The position numbers were made by a program, and so were the translations under genes. Positions 8,066 through 17,080 of a stretch of DNA of 64,000 nucleotides are shown piece by piece. This stretch comes from JACVCJ01 sp052437175 (GTDB lineage: Bacteria > Bacteroidota > Bacteroidia > CAIKAF01). The stretch is taken from the NCBI GenBank assembly GCA_052437175.1, contig JBQVOK010000001.1:558001-622000 (forward strand), read 5' to 3'. A model generated the notes under the pieces. It did not search any database and was not told the DNA's origin. It saw only the letters and a list, made by a program, of their open reading frames with translations. Within the stretch, counting starts at the first letter, position 1, and every line of letters starts with the position of its first letter.

Positions 8066-9679
8066 TTACTCGCTGCCTGTCGAGTCGGGAACGGTATCCG
8101 TCGTCAACTGCGCTTTTTCAGAATCGGATCGTTCCTTCGCTTTTTCAAAAAGTTCAGCCGGGCAGTTTTCGCAGCTCAGGCCTTTGGGAGTCATTCGTAA
8201 TACATAACCGTACAGGTCTTCCTGCAGCACCAGTCCGTCGCTTTCCACATCGCTCAGTATCTGGGACAGGCTTTTATCCAGCATAATGGCCTGTCCGTCG
8301 GGCAGGTGCACTTCCACTTCTACTTCCTGTTCGCGGTATTTCTGGCGCGGTGCCAGGGTAAAATAAGAGGGTATGAACAGCAGACCGGGCTGAAAGTGAT
8401 GACTGTACGAAATGCGTTTGGCCTCTTCCTGCGCCTGTACCCGGGTGCGGGCATGCTGGCTGCGGATCACCTTAATGCGGATGAGCGAATCCTGGTGGGC
8501 CGAAATAATATCGAGGCGTACGTCTTTGATCAGCAGGCTGCTGTCGCTCTGTACATGATCGTAAATACTGTCGCGGTCGTTGGTAAAGATATGCAGGGTC
8601 TGTTTCGGGTCGGAAGGGTAGCTGTAGCCCTGGCTCACCTGTCCATGCTGCTTGAATTCCAGCATAAGGTCCATACCAAAATAAGATACCGCTGTAAGTG
8701 AAAACAGCCAGCATATCAGCGAAACCAGGCTTACTACCTTGTGGCTGCGTTTATTGGCCAGGTAAAGTACGCTGCGGTACAGCAGGTATAGTAAAGGTAT
8801 GGCAAACAGCAGCACCAGCGATGCATAGAACCATTCAGCGTAATTTTCTGACTGGAAAACATAGGTTTCTACCTGCTGCCAGTTTTCGAGCGGACCAAAA
8901 TTTACGTCCTGTCTGCGGAGCAATATCATAGTGAGCATGGCCAGGAAACCGATACAGGTAAGCGTGGCAAATACCGCGAAGATCTTGAGCAGTATTTTGG
9001 TCACTTTCAGGGTAAAATCTACCAGTTTGCGCAGTATATCGCCCAGGATGCCGATAAAATTCCGGCCGGCTGTGGCAAATTCGTTTTTATTCTTCGACCA
9101 GTTATTTTTGCTGTCCTTCAGCTCGTCTTTAATGGCATTGCTTATGTTGTTCAGATTGGGCGCTTTACCACGCATGGCCAGTTTCTGCGCCGTGGTTTTG
9201 GCCTCCGGGATGGCTATCCAGAGTATAATGTACACCCAGAAGCCCGTGCCGTAGCCGATAAAGGCCACCAGGAAGGCTACCCGTATCCACACGGGATCTA
9301 TATTAAAGTAAGCGGCAATACCCGAACACACGCCCCCCAGCACCTTACTGTCCGGGTCGCGGTAGAAACGCTTGTCCACATGCGCACTGTGCTCTGTATA
9401 CTGTTCCCTGGAATCCGCGCCGGCACCATAAATAGAAGGTTCGCCCATGATAGAGATCATATAATGCACATCGCTGAGGTCGAGCACTTCTTTACCCTGC
9501 AGGCGTTCCCGGAAAATTTCCACGATACGGTACTCGATGTCCTTGCGGATCTCATCGCCGCCGTTCTCTTTTTCAAAGCCTTTTTCCACGGCATCGAGGT
9601 AATCTTTCAGGATGCCGTAAGCGTCTTCTTCCACGGTAAAGGCAAAACCGCCGATGCTGATGTTTATGGTCGTCTTCAT
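8066..9679 (-). CDS. PspC-domain envelope-stress membrane protein
   Basis: 537 residues. Residues 1-100 are a soluble N-terminal region common to Bacteroidota PspC proteins (starting MKTTINISIGGFAFTVEEDA). A PspC domain spans about 104-160 (FYRDPDSKVLGGVCSGIAAYF, then a transmembrane helix). About four more transmembrane helices lie between 225 and 345, and a soluble tail ends in a Cys pair (SCENCPAEL). PspC proteins sense inner-membrane stress in the phage-shock response; the extended C-terminus is typical of this phylum but its role is unknown. It overlaps the upstream padR gene by 4 nt (ATGA), so both are probably co-translated and controlled together. No PspA homologue is nearby. Confidence 0.9.
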   Translation of the reverse strand: MKTTINISIGGFAFTVEEDAYGILKDYLDAVEKGFEKENGGDEIRKDIEYRIVEIFRERLQGKEVLDLSDVHYMISIMGEPSIYGAGADSREQYTEHSAHVDKRFYRDPDSKVLGGVCSGIAAYFNIDPVWIRVAFLVAFIGYGTGFWVYIILWIAIPEAKTTAQKLAMRGKAPNLNNISNAIKDELKDSKNNWSKNKNEFATAGRNFIGILGDILRKLVDFTLKVTKILLKIFAVFATLTCIGFLAMLTMILLRRQDVNFGPLENWQQVETYVFQSENYAEWFYASLVLLFAIPLLYLLYRSVLYLANKRSHKVVSLVSLICWLFSLTAVSYFGMDLMLEFKQHGQVSQGYSYPSDPKQTLHIFTNDRDSIYDHVQSDSSLLIKDVRLDIISAHQDSLIRIKVIRSQHARTRVQAQEEAKRISYSHHFQPGLLFIPSYFTLAPRQKYREQEVEVEVHLPDGQAIMLDKSLSQILSDVESDGLVLQEDLYGYVLRMTPKGLSCENCPAELFEKAKERSDSEKAQLTTDTVPDSTGSE

Positions 9680-10035
9680 AGTTCGTTTGTTTCGTTTTGA
9701 TTAGTGGATTCCGGTTCACGTAAACGTTCAATGCTCTGCGTGAGCTCCTGCCAGGCCTTGTCCAGTTCCAGGGCAAAGGCAGCTCCCTCTTCAGTGGCCT
9801 TATAATACTTGCGCGGTGGCCCCTTGGTGCTCTCTTCCCAGCGGTAGGCGAGGAGTCCGTCATTCTTAAGCCGGGTAAGCAGCGGGTATACCGTGCCCTC
9901 GGGAAGTTCGAGTCCTATTTTCTTCAGGTCTTCAATGATATCGGAAGGATATGCTTCTCTGCGGGAAAGAATAAGCAATATGCAGAGTTCCAGAACCCCC
10001 TTCCTCATCTGAGCCTTGTTATTTTCGATCTGCAT
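9676..10035 (-). CDS. PadR-family transcriptional regulator
   Basis: 119 residues from ATG 10035. The winged-helix PadR fold is seen in RKGVLELCILLILSRREAYPSDI, the ETG-like 'LPEGTVYPLLTRL' and the wing 'GPPRKYYKATEEG'. PadR proteins are dimeric repressors, often released by small molecules or envelope damage. An upstream in-frame ATG (10083) would add 16 residues, but it lies within the promoter, so the downstream ATG is the true start. Co-transcribed with the PspC gene, making it the probable autoregulated repressor of that stress gene. Confidence 0.93.
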   Translation of the reverse strand: MQIENNKAQMRKGVLELCILLILSRREAYPSDIIEDLKKIGLELPEGTVYPLLTRLKNDGLLAYRWEESTKGPPRKYYKATEEGAAFALELDKAWQELTQSIERLREPESTNQNETNEL

Positions 10036-10053
10036 ACGGTTAATTTTATGACA

Positions 10054-10084
10054 CAAATCTATGGTATAAAAGGTAACTTGCAAA
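10054..10084 (-). promoter_or_regulatory. Promoter of the padR-pspC operon
   Basis: Perfect consensus on the minus strand: TTTG (10084-10081), 19-nt spacer, TAGATTTG (10061-10054). The predicted transcription start near 10048 fixes the padR start at 10035. Confidence 0.85.
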
Positions 10085-10279
10085 ACATAGTACCTGTTTT
10101 AGGATAGATTTTCGACGAACAGGGTACTGAGGTTCGATGAATTTCAGCTGACAGACCTTTTTGTCCCCGGAACCGGGTTTAACAAAGTGTTATTTTGCTC
10201 AAAACTGCGTTAAACTCCCCTTTGGTGTAGGACGGAAAACAGTGTTTATACCTATACTTGCCGGAATACTTGCTATTGT

Positions 10280-11764
10280 ATGAGACCTGTAAAACTCCTG
10301 AACCTGCTTTTCGGGCTGATGCCCCTGGCCCTTGCGGCACAAAATACACTGAACTACCGTATCTTTTATAATGCGGCCCTGCATAACGAGGGCCTGCTGG
10401 TGGAACTGAGCTATACCGCCAAAAAAGCGTCCGATTCTACCTGTATCCATTATTCCGATGCATTCTGGGGCGAGGACAGCCTGTTTCGCAGCCTGCTGGT
10501 AAAAGCGGAAGATAACCCGCAGTACCGCTTTCGCCTGCAGCCCGACAGTAACCGCATTGTGCTGTACCATGCCCGCAGCCGGCATATTGTGTTCCGCTAC
10601 CGCGTCCGGCAGGATTTTACCGATGATAACCAGGTGTTTTTCCGGCCCCGCGTACAGGATACTTTTTTTCATCTTTTCGGACAGAGCCTGTTTGCCGTGC
10701 CGGACGTACTGGCCTCACAGGACAATGCCACGCTGCAGGCTACGGTCAGCTGGGAAGGCTTTCCGCCCGGTTTTCGTATACATAATACCTTTGGCAGCGA
10801 ACAGGCCCGGCAGCAGCTGAAGGTAAAACTCTGGGAACAACTGTACCATTCTGCATTCGTTGGCGGCGATTATCGCATTTATCCCTTTACTCATCATAAC
10901 AAACCGGTGTATTTTGCCGTACGCGGCTCCTGGCTTACGAATTATGCCGACGACGCCCGCCTCTTTGAAGCGCTGAAAAAAACGATTGCCGTTCAGCGCA
11001 ATTTCTGGCAGGACGATGATTTTCCCTACTACACCGTGGTATTCACGCCCATGTGCACGCAGAACGACAGCCTGTACCGGGGACAGAGTGCCAACGGCAC
11101 CGCGGTGCACGGTGGTTTTGTGATACAGTCGAGCAATAATCCGTTTAACGACTGGGACGTATATGCCTATATGCTGTACCATGAAATGACGCACGACTGG
11201 ATCGGAGGACGTATCCCGATGAAGAACGAGGAGCTGAATTACTGGTTCAGCGAAGGCTTTACCGATTACTATACCTTTAAGAACCGCCTGCGCAGCGGAG
11301 ACCTGGACGCAAAAGAGTGGCAAAAGGAATTCGGCGAACAGGTGATCTGGGCGCACTGGCAGAACCCCGAACGCAACCGGCCTAATTACGTGATCCGCGA
11401 TCAGTTCTGGACAAACCGTCATGTTTCTAAAATTCCCTACCGCCGTGGCGCCATCTTTGCCTTCTGGCTCGATAACCGCATGCTGAAAAAAAGTGCGTAT
11501 ACCCGTTCGCTCGACGATCTGATGCGCGAACTGCTGCGGGTATGTACAACCGAAAACAAAAAATTCTCCGATGAACTGTTCCTGGACCTGGCCGCCAGGT
11601 ACCTGGGCGAAGAGATTCAGTACGAATTCCAGAAGTACATCATCAACGGGGAAGATATTCCCTTTGCGGCAGAAGACCTCATGGAGGGTTTTTCGGTGCA
11701 GTATGAAGACGGTGTGCCCTGGATCAGCGCTACAGAGGCCGGGATCGAAAAATATATGGAATAA
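10280..11764 (+). CDS. Secreted M61-like gluzincin metallopeptidase
   Basis: 494 residues with a signal peptide ending at LALAAQ. The zinc site is HEMTH at 301-305, and the third ligand is E325 in WFSEGFTDYY. The 19-residue spacing and the WF(S/A)EGFTDYY sequence resemble glycyl aminopeptidases of family M61 rather than M1, whose spacing is 18. An N-terminal beta domain (LLVELSYTAKKASDST onward) fits M61. The C-terminal PDZ domain usual in M61 is missing: the protein ends soon after the helical region. It stands alone, with a long gap on each side. Probably a periplasmic or exported aminopeptidase. Confidence 0.82.
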   Translation: MRPVKLLNLLFGLMPLALAAQNTLNYRIFYNAALHNEGLLVELSYTAKKASDSTCIHYSDAFWGEDSLFRSLLVKAEDNPQYRFRLQPDSNRIVLYHARSRHIVFRYRVRQDFTDDNQVFFRPRVQDTFFHLFGQSLFAVPDVLASQDNATLQATVSWEGFPPGFRIHNTFGSEQARQQLKVKLWEQLYHSAFVGGDYRIYPFTHHNKPVYFAVRGSWLTNYADDARLFEALKKTIAVQRNFWQDDDFPYYTVVFTPMCTQNDSLYRGQSANGTAVHGGFVIQSSNNPFNDWDVYAYMLYHEMTHDWIGGRIPMKNEELNYWFSEGFTDYYTFKNRLRSGDLDAKEWQKEFGEQVIWAHWQNPERNRPNYVIRDQFWTNRHVSKIPYRRGAIFAFWLDNRMLKKSAYTRSLDDLMRELLRVCTTENKKFSDELFLDLAARYLGEEIQYEFQKYIINGEDIPFAAEDLMEGFSVQYEDGVPWISATEAGIEKYME

Positions 11765-11966
11765 ACTTCCTGATTGGGATACAAAGAAACAGTGAAATAC
11801 AATCAACCTGCTATTAATCTGTGAATTGATACCATTGATACTTCTATTTTCGTTATTATCAAACCCTTTTTGAGTTCTTTGAAAATGAATATATTATTGA
11901 TAACCAGATTTAATTGGTGCTAAAACGGGAGGCAGGCAAAGATTCGTTGCAATAATAATGTAGCAT

Positions 11967-11997
11967 TTTGCTCTTTGTTTATTATAATTTACTTTCG
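11967..11997 (+). promoter_or_regulatory. Promoter of the T9SS beta-propeller gene
   Basis: TTTG (11967-11970), 19-nt spacer, TACTTTCG (11990-11997; one mismatch). It lies inside the longest possible frame of the gene, so the start must be the ATG at 12004. Confidence 0.7.
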
Positions 11998-12003
11998 TCC
12001 TGT

Positions 12004-14154
12004 ATGAAAGTAAATGTAGTTTTACTCGTCTTTTTTTTCTGTAATCTTAGCCTGCCCGCTCAGAATGTATCATTTGATTGGCTTCGCATGATAGGTGGTG
12101 ATGGCGAATTTCTAACACACGCTTCGGCTGTTGATAGAAATGGGAATATTTATGCAGCTGGTGGATTTGAATCTTTTGCAGATTTAGATCCAGGAGAAGA
12201 CTCCTTTTTTGTCTATGCAGCAGGTTTGTTTGATATAGGTCTCGTTAAGTTGAATGCTTCTGGGGATTTTCAGTGGGCCTATACCGCAGGAACTGCTTAT
12301 GATGAGCGCGCAATGGCTGTTGAAACAGATTCTGATGGGAATGTCTATCTTGGAGGAACTTTTAGTGGAACTGTTGACTTCGATCCAGGGCCAGGTGTTC
12401 TTAACCTTGTTTCTGTTGGGAATGAAGATATATTTTACTGCAAATTAGATTCTTCGGGTAACTTGTTGTGGGCTTTTTCAATAGGGGGAAGCGGTAATGA
12501 CCCTTGTGGAGTCATCAAAACAGATGTAAATAAAAATGTGTACTTTACAGGGGGCGTTTCAGGAACTGTTGACTTTGATCCTGGCCCGGGAGTATATACG
12601 TTAAGTTCGGGGAGCCGAAATGCATTTTTACTTAAGCTTGATTCTTTAGGTGTTTTTGACTGGGTCGCAAGATTTCAGAATCCATCAGCACCCGCAGATG
12701 TAAATGATCTGGTTGTTACGGATGCTGGCTCACTTTATATGTGCGGAACATTCTCTGATTTAACATCCTATAACTGCAATGGCGTAATTTCAACCCTTGA
12801 TGCATCTGTTTCAGGTAATGCGAGTTATACCGCACATCTTATAAAAATCAAAGAAACGGGTTCCTTTGTTTGGAGTAAAATGATTGAAGGCTCATTCAAT
12901 TTAAGGGCTCATGCCATTACGGCAGGGATACAGGATGATGTTACCATGGGCGGAACCTTCGCTGGACATACTGATATGGATCCGGGTACAGGAGTTCATA
13001 TGTTTTCTCCATCGGGTCTGAGTGGAGAGAATGATGCGTTTGCTTTAAATTTAGACTCATCCGGAAATTTTCAGTGGGCTGCACAAATAGGCGGTTACGA
13101 ATATGACAGGGCCGAAAATTTAAATACAGACAATGATGGAAATATATATATTACGGGATGGTGCGGCGCAGGTACTGATTTTGACCCGGGTCCGGGAACC
13201 TATTATCTGCCTTATGATGGAAATGGAGATATTTTTATCGTTAAATTAGATTCAGTCGGTGCATTTATCTTTGCAAAAACGCTGGCAACAAATCATGGGC
13301 TGTTTACTTCCAGTATTGGTTCGGCTGGTATGTATATTACGTCTCGGACTAATAATACGTATATGGATTTTGATCCTGGCCCTGGGGTTTATCATGATAT
13401 AACTTACAATTCTAATCAAACTTATATTCTTAAACTTAAGCCGTGTACGCCCACCCAGGCCGTATTGCATGCAGTAGCGTGCAACTATTATTGGGCACCG
13501 GATAGTATCTCTCTTTGGATGCAAAGCGGAATATATATATGTACTATTCCGAATGTTTCTGGCTGTGATAGTGTAATTACTATATTCTTGGAAGTCTACA
13601 ATTCACCGCAGGCAGATTTTACTATATTTCCAGACACGGCAAATCCACATTTATGGTATATTTTGAATCAATCTTTAGGAAACGGACCATTAAGTTATAC
13701 TTGGGACTGGGGAGACGGACATAGTACAACGGGCCAAACGCCCTCTCACATATACGATACTGCAGGATATTATAATATATGTGTTACGGTTACAGATACA
13801 AACGGATGCAGTGCTACATATTGCGATTCATCTACTTACTTATATAAAGGACAAGGCGGATTTGTGTATGTGAATGTCATAAACAGTCTTGAGACTGAGT
13901 CTACAAACCAAAACCTTGCGCTTCGCATTTATCCCAATCCGGTTGCAGAATGGCTTGTGATCGAATATTTGGATCCGACTCCTGCGGAACTGCATATAAT
14001 AAGCCTGACAGGTGCTGTTGTAAAGCAGCAGACAATATTCAGTGGTAAAAATCAGGTGAGTTTAATGAACTTGTATTCAGGTATTTATATTGCAGAAGTG
14101 CGCTTGCAGAACGGCATTTGCCGCCGAGGTAAATTTGTGATAAAAAATGGGTAG
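12004..14154 (+). CDS. T9SS-secreted SBBP-repeat beta-propeller protein with PKD domain
   Basis: 716 residues from ATG 12004 (an upstream ATG at 11968 is excluded by the promoter). Signal peptide MKVNVVLLVFFFCNLSLPAQ; then at least six propeller repeats with the motif D(F/L/M)DPGxG, each preceded by 'GNxYxxG' and followed by 'KLDSxGxFxWA'; a PKD-like domain (TWDWGDGHSTTG, CVTVTDTNGC); and a C-terminal T9SS type A sorting domain (LRIYPNPVAEW ... SGIYIAEV ... GKFVIKNG). It is likely delivered to the cell surface; propeller and PKD domains suggest adhesion or polymer binding. The gene is clearly more AT-rich than its neighbours, which points to recent acquisition or relaxed codon use. Confidence 0.9.
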   Translation: MKVNVVLLVFFFCNLSLPAQNVSFDWLRMIGGDGEFLTHASAVDRNGNIYAAGGFESFADLDPGEDSFFVYAAGLFDIGLVKLNASGDFQWAYTAGTAYDERAMAVETDSDGNVYLGGTFSGTVDFDPGPGVLNLVSVGNEDIFYCKLDSSGNLLWAFSIGGSGNDPCGVIKTDVNKNVYFTGGVSGTVDFDPGPGVYTLSSGSRNAFLLKLDSLGVFDWVARFQNPSAPADVNDLVVTDAGSLYMCGTFSDLTSYNCNGVISTLDASVSGNASYTAHLIKIKETGSFVWSKMIEGSFNLRAHAITAGIQDDVTMGGTFAGHTDMDPGTGVHMFSPSGLSGENDAFALNLDSSGNFQWAAQIGGYEYDRAENLNTDNDGNIYITGWCGAGTDFDPGPGTYYLPYDGNGDIFIVKLDSVGAFIFAKTLATNHGLFTSSIGSAGMYITSRTNNTYMDFDPGPGVYHDITYNSNQTYILKLKPCTPTQAVLHAVACNYYWAPDSISLWMQSGIYICTIPNVSGCDSVITIFLEVYNSPQADFTIFPDTANPHLWYILNQSLGNGPLSYTWDWGDGHSTTGQTPSHIYDTAGYYNICVTVTDTNGCSATYCDSSTYLYKGQGGFVYVNVINSLETESTNQNLALRIYPNPVAEWLVIEYLDPTPAELHIISLTGAVVKQQTIFSGKNQVSLMNLYSGIYIAEVRLQNGICRRGKFVIKNG

Positions 14155-14231
14155 TTATTTCATTAGTTGAAATATACTCTTTTAACCCGCCTTTAACGGC
14201 TTTTTATGGTTTTTTTCATCAATGCACATAG

Positions 14232-14239
14232 TATATTTG
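14232..14239 (+). promoter_or_regulatory. -7 element of the moxR-bat operon
   Basis: Perfect TATATTTG, 22 nt before the moxR ATG. No convincing -33 element is visible. Confidence 0.55.
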
Positions 14240-14261
14240 ACTTCAATTTATTTGTAAAAGC

Positions 14262-15248
14262 ATGGCAGACATCAGCGCACTCAATGAGAAAATAGAACGC
14301 GATTCGGCATTCCTGGTGCCGTTACAGAACGAAATGGGCAAGGTGATCATCGGGCAGCATTATATGCTCGACCGCCTGCTGATCGCCCTGCTGAGCAACG
14401 GGCATATCCTGCTCGAAGGCGTACCGGGACTGGCCAAAACGCTGGCTATCAAATCCCTTTCGCAGTGTATCGACGGGCATTTCAGCCGTATCCAGTTTAC
14501 CCCGGACCTGCTTCCGGCCGACCTGGTGGGTACCGTGATCTATAACCAGAAAACGGGCGAATTCAACCCGCGCAAAGGACCGGTCTTTGCCAATTTTGTA
14601 CTGGCAGACGAGATCAACCGTGCCCCGGCCAAAGTGCAGAGCGCCCTGCTCGAAGCCATGCAGGAACGCCAGGTGACCATCGGTGAAAATACCTTTATGC
14701 TGCCCGAGCCTTTCCTGGTAATGGCCACCATGAACCCCATCGAACAGGAAGGTACCTACCCGCTGCCCGAGGCACAGGTAGACCGCTTTATGCTGAAGGT
14801 GGTACTCGATTTTCCCTCACCCGAAGACGAGCAGAAGATCATTAACCTGAACGTGAACCGCAGCTTCCCCAAAGTGGAAAAGGTGGTTACACCGCAGGAT
14901 ATTATTCGTGCCCGCAACACCCTGCGCGAGGTGTATATGGACGAAAAAATAGAAAAGTACATCGTGGACATCGTATATGCCACGCGTACGCCTGAAAAAT
15001 ACGGACTGAGCCGCTTTAAGGACCTGATCAGCTTCGGAGCCTCGCCGCGCGCCGGTATCAATATGGCGCTCGCCGCCAAAGCCATGGCCTTTATCAAACG
15101 CCGCGGCTATGTGATCCCCGACGATGTGCGGGCCGTGTGCATGGACGTGATGCGCCACCGTATCGGGCTCACCTACGAGGCCGAGGCTGAGAACATCACT
15201 ACCGAAATGATCGTACGCGAGATACTGAACGCAGTTGAAGTGCCTTAA
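14262..15248 (+). CDS. MoxR-family AAA+ ATPase
   Basis: 328 residues. Walker A GVPGLAKT near 51-58, Walker B in VLADEINRAP, sensor-1 ATMNPIEQEGTYPLPEAQ and the C-terminal lid 'SFGASPRAGINMA'. MoxR ATPases act as chaperones that insert metals or assemble complexes together with VWA-domain partners, which are encoded directly downstream here. First gene of the bat operon, with a promoter immediately upstream. Confidence 0.95.
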   Translation: MADISALNEKIERDSAFLVPLQNEMGKVIIGQHYMLDRLLIALLSNGHILLEGVPGLAKTLAIKSLSQCIDGHFSRIQFTPDLLPADLVGTVIYNQKTGEFNPRKGPVFANFVLADEINRAPAKVQSALLEAMQERQVTIGENTFMLPEPFLVMATMNPIEQEGTYPLPEAQVDRFMLKVVLDFPSPEDEQKIINLNVNRSFPKVEKVVTPQDIIRARNTLREVYMDEKIEKYIVDIVYATRTPEKYGLSRFKDLISFGASPRAGINMALAAKAMAFIKRRGYVIPDDVRAVCMDVMRHRIGLTYEAEAENITTEMIVREILNAVEVP

Positions 15249-15260
15249 ATCCGGAACGGT

Positions 15261-16133
15261 TTGGAAACAACGGACCTTTTAAAAAAAGTGCGCAAGCTCG
15301 AGATCAAGGCAAGGGGACTGTCTAACCAGCTCTTTGCCGGTGAATACCATTCGGCATTCAAGGGCCGGGGTATGCTCTTCAGCGAGGTACGCGAATACCA
15401 GGAGGGCGACGACGTGCGCCATATCGATAACAACGTTACCGCACGCTTCGGACACCCCTACGTAAAAGTGTACGAAGAAGAACGTGAGCTTACCGTAATG
15501 CTGCTGGTGGATATGAGCGCCTCCGGGCTGTTCGGTACGCGCCTGCAGACCAAACGCGAACGCATTGCCGAACTCTGCGCCATACTGGCTTTTGCCGCCA
15601 TGAACAACAACGATAAGATCGGTATGCTGCTCTTTACTTCGGATGTGGAACTGGTAATACCGCCTTCCAAAGGCAAGAAGCATGTACTACGCATCATACG
15701 GGATATCCTGGAGTTCAGTCCGCAGAAAAAAGGTACCGATCTCAATCCGCCGCTGCGCTACTTCCGCAATGCCATCAAGAAGAAGAGCACAGGCTTCCTG
15801 ATCTCCGATTTCCAGGCGCCGAACTATGAAGAGGCGCTTAAGATCACTTCGCGCAAGCATGACCTGGTGGCCCTGCGTGTGTACGACGAGACCGAAATGC
15901 AACTGCCCGATGTAGGCCTGGTCGATCTTGTACTGGCTGAAACGGGTGAGACCGTAACGGCAGATACCTCTTCGGCAAAATGGCGTACGGCTTTCCGGGC
16001 CCATCAGCTCGAAAAACTCGATTACCTGAAAAAAATATGCAAAAAGAACCGGGTAGACCTGGCACAGGTGAATACCAGTGAAAATGTGGTACCCGTTCTG
16101 CTGAAACTGTTTGAACAACGCATTCACGCATGA
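15261..16133 (+). CDS. DUF58 (VWA-like) protein of the bat operon
   Basis: 290 residues from a TTG start 12 nt after moxR; no ATG or GTG fits the conserved N-terminus (KLEIKARGLSNQLFAGEYHS). DUF58 core FKGRGMLFSEVREYQEGDDVRHIDNN, followed by a VWA-like fold with MIDAS-type DMSAS in MLLVDMSASGLFG. DUF58 proteins are the usual MoxR partners. Ends with a 4-nt ATGA overlap with the next gene, so translation is coupled. Confidence 0.92.
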   Translation: METTDLLKKVRKLEIKARGLSNQLFAGEYHSAFKGRGMLFSEVREYQEGDDVRHIDNNVTARFGHPYVKVYEEERELTVMLLVDMSASGLFGTRLQTKRERIAELCAILAFAAMNNNDKIGMLLFTSDVELVIPPSKGKKHVLRIIRDILEFSPQKKGTDLNPPLRYFRNAIKKKSTGFLISDFQAPNYEEALKITSRKHDLVALRVYDETEMQLPDVGLVDLVLAETGETVTADTSSAKWRTAFRAHQLEKLDYLKKICKKNRVDLAQVNTSENVVPVLLKLFEQRIHA

Positions 16134-17080
16134 GGAGGATTTTTGTCAGCCTGTTTTTATTCGTACTGTCCGGGATGGCGCTGCTGCATGCCCAGAAGCC
16201 CACATTGAAGCTGGAAACGGATTCCCAGAAAATTAAGATCGGGTATCCCTTCCACCTGAACCTGCTGCTCGATTTCCCCGAAGGCACCGAATGCAAGTGG
16301 CCTACCTTCATCGACAGTATCGACGGCAATTTCGAGATACTGGGCTTCCCCGATACAGATACGCTCTCGGTTGCCCCGCGCACCAAACTGGCCATCCGTT
16401 ACCCCGTTACGGCCTTTAAACCGGGTATATTTACCATAGGGCCCTTTCCGTATCGTTATGCCGAACAGGGTATATTGGTAAACGATACATCCAATACCGT
16501 AAATGTAGAAGTGATCGTTCCGGAGGTAGATACCACCAAAGGCTTTATGGACATACAGGGCCCGGTGGAAGTGCCGCTCAGCTGGAAAGAATTTATAAAA
16601 CCCGTATTGATCGTGGCCGGTATTGTGCTGGCTGTAGTGATCATCACACTGGTGATCGTGGGTATTATGCGCCGCCGTCGTGCCCGCCGCGCCATGGTAC
16701 CGGAGGAGCCGGAGATCATTATACCTCCGTACGATGAAGCCATAAGCGCCCTGCAGCAGCTGAAGGACGAAAATGCGGCCCTCAGCTGGGAAGCCAAATT
16801 GTACTATACCGGTCTTACTGATATTCTGCGCCGTTACCTGGAACGGGTACTGGAAATTCCGGCCCCGGAAATGATCTCAGACGAGATACTCGACGCCGTG
16901 CGACGCAAAGGCCTGGAAACACAGCTGCAACAGATGATACGCGAAGTGCTGCTGCATGCCGACCTGGCTAAATTTGCCAAAAGCACACCCGATGAAGGGC
17001 TGCGCGCCCACGACCTGGATAAGGTATGGCTGCTGGTAGAAAGGCTGCGCCCGCAGGAAACGGAAGGAGGTGCCCTGTGA
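16130..17080 (+). CDS. Membrane protein of the bat operon (DUF4381-like)
   Basis: 316 residues: signal peptide (1-21, ending LLHAQ), a periplasmic beta domain resembling BatD-like Ig folds (about 22-150), one transmembrane helix at about 161-182 followed by RRRRARR, and a cytoplasmic helical domain. The helix plus cytoplasmic tail resembles DUF4381 proteins found in bat operons of proteobacteria. Overlaps both neighbours (ATGA upstream, GTGA downstream). Likely a membrane scaffold of the MoxR/VWA complex. Confidence 0.8.
   Translation: MRRIFVSLFLFVLSGMALLHAQKPTLKLETDSQKIKIGYPFHLNLLLDFPEGTECKWPTFIDSIDGNFEILGFPDTDTLSVAPRTKLAIRYPVTAFKPGIFTIGPFPYRYAEQGILVNDTSNTVNVEVIVPEVDTTKGFMDIQGPVEVPLSWKEFIKPVLIVAGIVLAVVIITLVIVGIMRRRRARRAMVPEEPEIIIPPYDEAISALQQLKDENAALSWEAKLYYTGLTDILRRYLERVLEIPAPEMISDEILDAVRRKGLETQLQQMIREVLLHADLAKFAKSTPDEGLRAHDLDKVWLLVERLRPQETEGGAL

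Noticed and set aside
10715..11806. 363-codon minus-strand frame
   Set aside because: Shadow of the M61-like peptidase; no start context or domain.
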